A DNA stretch of 64,000 nucleotides from Iningainema tapete BLCC-T55. GTDB lineage: Bacteria; Cyanobacteriota; Cyanobacteriia; Cyanobacteriales; Nostocaceae. Positions within the stretch are counted from its first letter, which is position 1, and every line of letters starts with the position of its first letter. Location of the stretch: contig NZ_JACXAE010000049.1 in assembly GCF_014698965.1 (NCBI RefSeq), positions 81,434 to 145,433 on the forward strand, given 5' to 3'. The position numbers and the translations under genes were made by a program. Below the pieces are notes generated by a model. The model was not told the origin of the DNA. It did no database searches and saw nothing but the letters and a program-made list of their open reading frames with translations. Shown in pieces: positions 60,074 through 64,000 of the stretch.

Positions 60074-60138
60074 TGTGGAAGCAGGCATCGGATGCCTGCT
60101 TTGAGCTGGGGACGGGCAAGGATGCCCATCCCACAAGA
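60074..60138. repeat. Long hairpin-type repeat, same family as 45907
   Basis: GCAGGCATCGGATGCCTGC plus GACGGGCAAGGATGCCCATCCCACAAGA. Confidence 0.7.
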
Positions 60139-60160
60139 TAATTTATTTCTTGGTTATCTC

Positions 60161-61114
60161 CTATTCAGCGGCTGTGGAACTTAAGGTTCTTTCCCACATC
60201 ACCATTTTCGGAGTTGTGGTTGGTGCAGGAGGTTGGTGCAAGGCAATCAACCGTGCTAGAGTTTGCTTTAATTGGGTACGTGGTAAAATTTCATCGACAA
60301 AACCATGCTTGAGCAAGTCTTCTGCGGTTTGAAAATCATCTGGCAATTTTTCCCGTAAGGTTTGCTCAATCACTCGCCGACCGGCAAAACCAATAGTTGC
60401 CTTTGGTTCTGCTAAAATTATGTCTCCTAACATAGCGAAACTAGCAGTTACTCCACCTGTGGTGGGATTAGTTAGAACAGGAATGTAAAGTAGTTTTGCT
60501 TCTCGATGACGTTGTAAAGCGGCAGATATTTTTGCCATCTGCATGAGTGAGAGCATTCCTTCTTGCATCCTTGCTCCACCAGATGTACAAATGATTACCA
60601 CAGGATACCGTCGCTGAGTGGCTTGCTCAATTAAACGGGCTAGTTTTTCCCCGACGACAGAACCCATGCTAGCGCCAATAAACCGGAAGTCCATTACACC
60701 TAAAGCTATGGGTAAGCCATTAATTTGTCCCAAACCTGTTTTGACGGCTTCTACTAATCCTGTTTTCTCCTGCATTTCCCGCAGACGATCGCTATAGGGT
60801 TTGCGATCGCGAAATTGCAAGGGATCAGTTGGACGCAAATGCTCATCCATTGGTTTCCAAGTACCAGTATCTATCAACTGACGGATGCGCTCATCGCTAT
60901 CAACTCGATTATGATGTCCGCACTCGGTACAAACCATTTGATTGGCTTTAAGGTCTTTTGTATATGTCAATACACCACATTGAGGACATTTATGCCAAAG
61001 CCCATCAGCAATTTCACGTTCTTGGCGTTCTAAAATGGTAGAGCCTGATTTCCGTCGATTTGCAAACCAATCTAATAGAGACTTTAAACCGCGTGATTCT
61101 TCGTTGTTCGCCAT
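60161..61114 (-). CDS. accD: Acetyl-CoA carboxylase carboxyltransferase subunit beta
   Basis: Zn ribbon [44 protein letters not shown]. Confidence 0.96.
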   Translation of the reverse strand: MANNEESRGLKSLLDWFANRRKSGSTILERQEREIADGLWHKCPQCGVLTYTKDLKANQMVCTECGHHNRVDSDERIRQLIDTGTWKPMDEHLRPTDPLQFRDRKPYSDRLREMQEKTGLVEAVKTGLGQINGLPIALGVMDFRFIGASMGSVVGEKLARLIEQATQRRYPVVIICTSGGARMQEGMLSLMQMAKISAALQRHREAKLLYIPVLTNPTTGGVTASFAMLGDIILAEPKATIGFAGRRVIEQTLREKLPDDFQTAEDLLKHGFVDEILPRTQLKQTLARLIALHQPPAPTTTPKMVMWERTLSSTAAE

Positions 61115-61419
61115 TTTTATCTTATTTTAATGAGTAGTATGTCATCAATCATCAGGTCAAGCCACTTGAGCAAATTCGTTTTGTAAGCAATTTAGACCTA
61201 TTGGATGCATCTAGTGTTGCCAGCTTAACGAAAATACGTAAACCAATTCAAGTCTCTTGTTCGTCTTCCTAAAGAATTAATTACGGCAGTGCCGTAGAGC
61301 ATTCGTCCCCGATTCGGGATTGAGATGATATTAACAAAAGCGCAAAGGCAGATAGGGTGATGAAGCTTACAGTTATTGAGTATAGGGATAAAATTAAAAA
61401 TTCTCCTTACCCAACTTCT

Positions 61420-62286
61420 TCAGCCAGCTAAGAAAAATAACTGTAAGTATGTAGACAAGATTGCCTTGCCGCTAAATAGAGTAATTATAGCCCCCAAAGC
61501 TAAAAAAGGACCAAAAGGCATCTTTTGTCCCCATGAATGAGGCAAAGTCGGGTTCACATTCCTAGAGTGGCGGCGATTACCGTTCCTCGCTTGCATGATC
61601 CCAGCTACACCTACTAATGTTCCTAAAGCACAAGCAATTAAGCCAGCCAGTAGTAAATACCTCCAACCCAACCAAGCACCCATCATTGCGGCTAGTTTGG
61701 CATCACCTCCACCCATTGCGGCTTTACCAAAGGTAATTGAACCAGCGATCGCAATTAAATCAAATAACCATAAGCCTAGTACTGCTCCCACTATCCCCAT
61801 CTTCAGGTAGTTTACCAGTCCTACCCAGCTAGCTTGGTACGTAAAACCAATGATCATTTGAAACAAAATTCCCACTACTAACCCTGACTGAGTCAGTGAG
61901 TTGGGTAATATCATTGTATCTAAGTCAATTAGTGCTAAAGTTAACAACCAGCTGCAAAAAGCCCAGTAGCTAATTGTCAACAACGAAAATTTAAATACCC
62001 AAAAAACTAACAAAAACAATACCCCCGCACTCGCTTCCACCACAGGATAACGAAGAGAAATCTTGCTTTTACAAAAACGACAACGCCCTTTCAACCACAG
62101 CCATCCTAACACTGGGACATTATCGTAAGCTTTCAATTGGTTTAAGCAATGGGGACAGCGCGACGGGGGAAAAAGAATAGACAATCCGGCAGGTAGCCGA
62201 TAAACCACAACATTGATAAAGCTACCAATAGATGCACCTAAAGCGAATACAACTATACTCGCCGGAAATAATATGAGTAAGTCCAT
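61420..62286 (-). CDS. pilD: Prepilin peptidase / type IV leader peptidase
   Basis: SRCPHCLNQLKAYDNVPVLGWLWLKGRCRFCKSKIS; GGGDAKLAAMMGAWLG. Confidence 0.95.
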   Translation of the reverse strand: MDLLILFPASIVVFALGASIGSFINVVVYRLPAGLSILFPPSRCPHCLNQLKAYDNVPVLGWLWLKGRCRFCKSKISLRYPVVEASAGVLFLLVFWVFKFSLLTISYWAFCSWLLTLALIDLDTMILPNSLTQSGLVVGILFQMIIGFTYQASWVGLVNYLKMGIVGAVLGLWLFDLIAIAGSITFGKAAMGGGDAKLAAMMGAWLGWRYLLLAGLIACALGTLVGVAGIMQARNGNRRHSRNVNPTLPHSWGQKMPFGPFLALGAIITLFSGKAILSTYLQLFFLAG

Positions 62287-62355
62287 GTATTATTTGTCAA
62301 TTGTCCTTTGTCAATTGTCAATGGTTAATTGTCAATTGTCCAGAGCATTTAACCT

Positions 62356-62384
62356 GTACAGACGCTCCGCCGGAGCGTCTCTAC
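62356..62384. repeat. GTAGAGAC-family inverted repeat
   Basis: GTACAGACGCTCCGCCGGAGCGTCTCTAC. Confidence 0.85.
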
Positions 62385-62647
62385 TAATACATGTACGATT
62401 CAATCTGATTCAACGGTACAAAACATTCTTCTGGTAGTAATACTGGTTGTTGCGTGAAAATTACCTTACCTCGGTGATTAAAGCGGTTGATTGCCACTCC
62501 TGAAGGTTGCCCAGCCATATCGGGATGTACCTCACAGTAAATGTAATAAATATGACTAGCAGCTTTAATTACGGCAGGATCAATTAAAGCTGGTTGGTTT
62601 GGTTGGTTGGTATAATTTACCTGTTGCCCTTGTTTTAAAGCGTACAC
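62384..62647 (-). CDS. Conserved hypothetical protein
   Basis: 87-aa ORF with typical codon usage; no recognised motif. Confidence 0.55.
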   Translation of the reverse strand: MYALKQGQQVNYTNQPNQPALIDPAVIKAASHIYYIYCEVHPDMAGQPSGVAINRFNHRGKVIFTQQPVLLPEECFVPLNQIESYMY

Positions 62648-62734
62648 TACTCCCTGGGATCTGTTTTCTAGGTTTGCTTATAGTTTATATGAAGTTCTCA
62701 CAACTGTTGCCGTTTTTGGGCAGGAAAGATAAAA

Positions 62735-63820
62735 CTACTGTTCGAAAGTTTCAATCAGTGACTCACCCATAGCACGGCAACCTAAAAGATTCATTCCAGA
62801 GGACATAATATCGCCAGTGCGATCGCCCTTTTGTAAAACTTGTAACACTCCTTGTTCAACATAGTTTGCTACATTAGGTTGATTTAAACCATAGCGAAGC
62901 ATCATTGCGGCACTTAAAACCTGTGCTAAAGGATTGGCTTTATCAAGTCCAGCGATATCTGGGGCAGAACCGTGAACCGGTTCAAAGACACCAGGACCAG
63001 AGCTACCTAAACTGGCAGATGGTAACATGCCAATACTACCAGTGAGCATAGCAGCCGCATCCGAGAGAATATCACCAAACAAGTTACCTGTGACAATAGT
63101 GTCGAACTGTTTGGGAGCGCGTAGCAACTGCATAGCCGCATTATCTACATACATGTGAGATAGCTCTACATCCGGATACTCTTGACTGAGATTAGTGATG
63201 CGATCGCGCCACAGTTGAGATACTTCTAACACATTTGCCTTATCTACAGAACAGAGTTTTCCCTGACGTTTACGTGCTGCATCAAACGCCACTCGTCCAA
63301 TCCGTTCAATTTCTGATTCAGTGTAAACCATCGTATTCACACCGCGCTTTTCACCAGTTTCCGTCGCAAAAATACCCTTGGGTTTACCAAAGTAAATTCC
63401 CCCAGTAAGTTCGCGCACCACCATAATATCCACACCCTCAACAACATCCCGTTTCAAACTCGAAGCATCAATTAACTGAGGGATGATTTTTGCAGGACGC
63501 AAATTAGCAAATAATCCCAACCCCGCACGCAATCTTAACAAACCAGTTTCTGGACGTAAATGGGATGGTAAAGAATCCCACTTATAACCACCTATAGCAG
63601 CAAGTAATACAGCATCGCTATTGCGACAAGCATCCAACGTAGCAGCAGGTAGCGGTTCGCCTGTAGCATCAATAGCCACCCCACCAATTAGCGCTTCCGT
63701 AAATTCAAATTTCAAATCAAACTTTTTCCCAACAACATTTAACACATCTTGTGCCACTGCCATAATTTCCGGTCCAATACCATCACCCGGAAGTAAGGTA
63801 ATACGGTAATTCTGTGTCAT
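62735..63820 (-). CDS. leuB: 3-isopropylmalate dehydrogenase
   Basis: [51 protein letters not shown]; start moved from 63958. Confidence 0.96.
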   Translation of the reverse strand: MTQNYRITLLPGDGIGPEIMAVAQDVLNVVGKKFDLKFEFTEALIGGVAIDATGEPLPAATLDACRNSDAVLLAAIGGYKWDSLPSHLRPETGLLRLRAGLGLFANLRPAKIIPQLIDASSLKRDVVEGVDIMVVRELTGGIYFGKPKGIFATETGEKRGVNTMVYTESEIERIGRVAFDAARKRQGKLCSVDKANVLEVSQLWRDRITNLSQEYPDVELSHMYVDNAAMQLLRAPKQFDTIVTGNLFGDILSDAAAMLTGSIGMLPSASLGSSGPGVFEPVHGSAPDIAGLDKANPLAQVLSAAMMLRYGLNQPNVANYVEQGVLQVLQKGDRTGDIMSSGMNLLGCRAMGESLIETFEQ

Positions 63821-64000
63821 ATTTATAACAGATGATTCAATAATTTGGGCAGAATAAATATAATACAAGCGTAAGTGTACCAATGGAGTTTTTAATTTAT
63901 TTAGATGTTTGTTGCCTAAATCGCCCAGCCCTTTCAATGCGAACAAATGAACTATCAACTTATTCCGATGACCGAAGTTGCAGATTACGGAAAATACTTG

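Noticed and set aside
62293-62341. TTGTCAATTGTC degenerate tandem repeat as a regulatory array
   Set aside because: Looks like common cyanobacterial short-repeat intergenic filler; no evidence for function

Overview
64-kb chromosomal window from a filamentous, probably heterocyst-type cyanobacterium. This rests on GCGATCGC/HIP1 sites, short tandem repeats, petE/petJ/psbV, pxcA, ftrC and the TypA sequence. I saw no rRNA, tRNA, CRISPR array or intact IS element. Housekeeping and metabolic genes include typA (5' truncated), ftrC, lptA/B/F-like genes, a PedR-like regulator, an HldE-like kinase, rfbB, msrA, pxcA, an MltA-like gene, psbV/psbV2-like/petE/petJ, CUT1 sugar ABC genes, accD, a prepilin peptidase and leuB. 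The most interesting accessory regions are: (i) 29.4-33.4 kb, a one-strand array of small exported proteins, four of them paralogs with two ~34-aa Q/N/S/T/G-rich repeats each, next to a divergent XRE regulator; (ii) 35.2-50.5 kb, a secretion/adhesin island with a degenerate TpsA tail, two tandem PPC proteins, a PpiC-like protein, a cNMP-CLD-ABC exporter, HlyD, an RTX protein, a full TpsA-like protein and an ECF-like sigma factor; (iii) 21.4-23.1 kb, an exosortase next to a PEP-CTERM protein, with an unannotated 33-aa membrane microprotein overlapping the exosortase by ATGA; (iv) several families of palindromic repeats. One of these, GTAGAGAC-N-GTCTCTAC, has at least a dozen copies, including in-frame copies inside two coding sequences and copies that supply stop codons. 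All calls are from reading the sequence; no database search was run.
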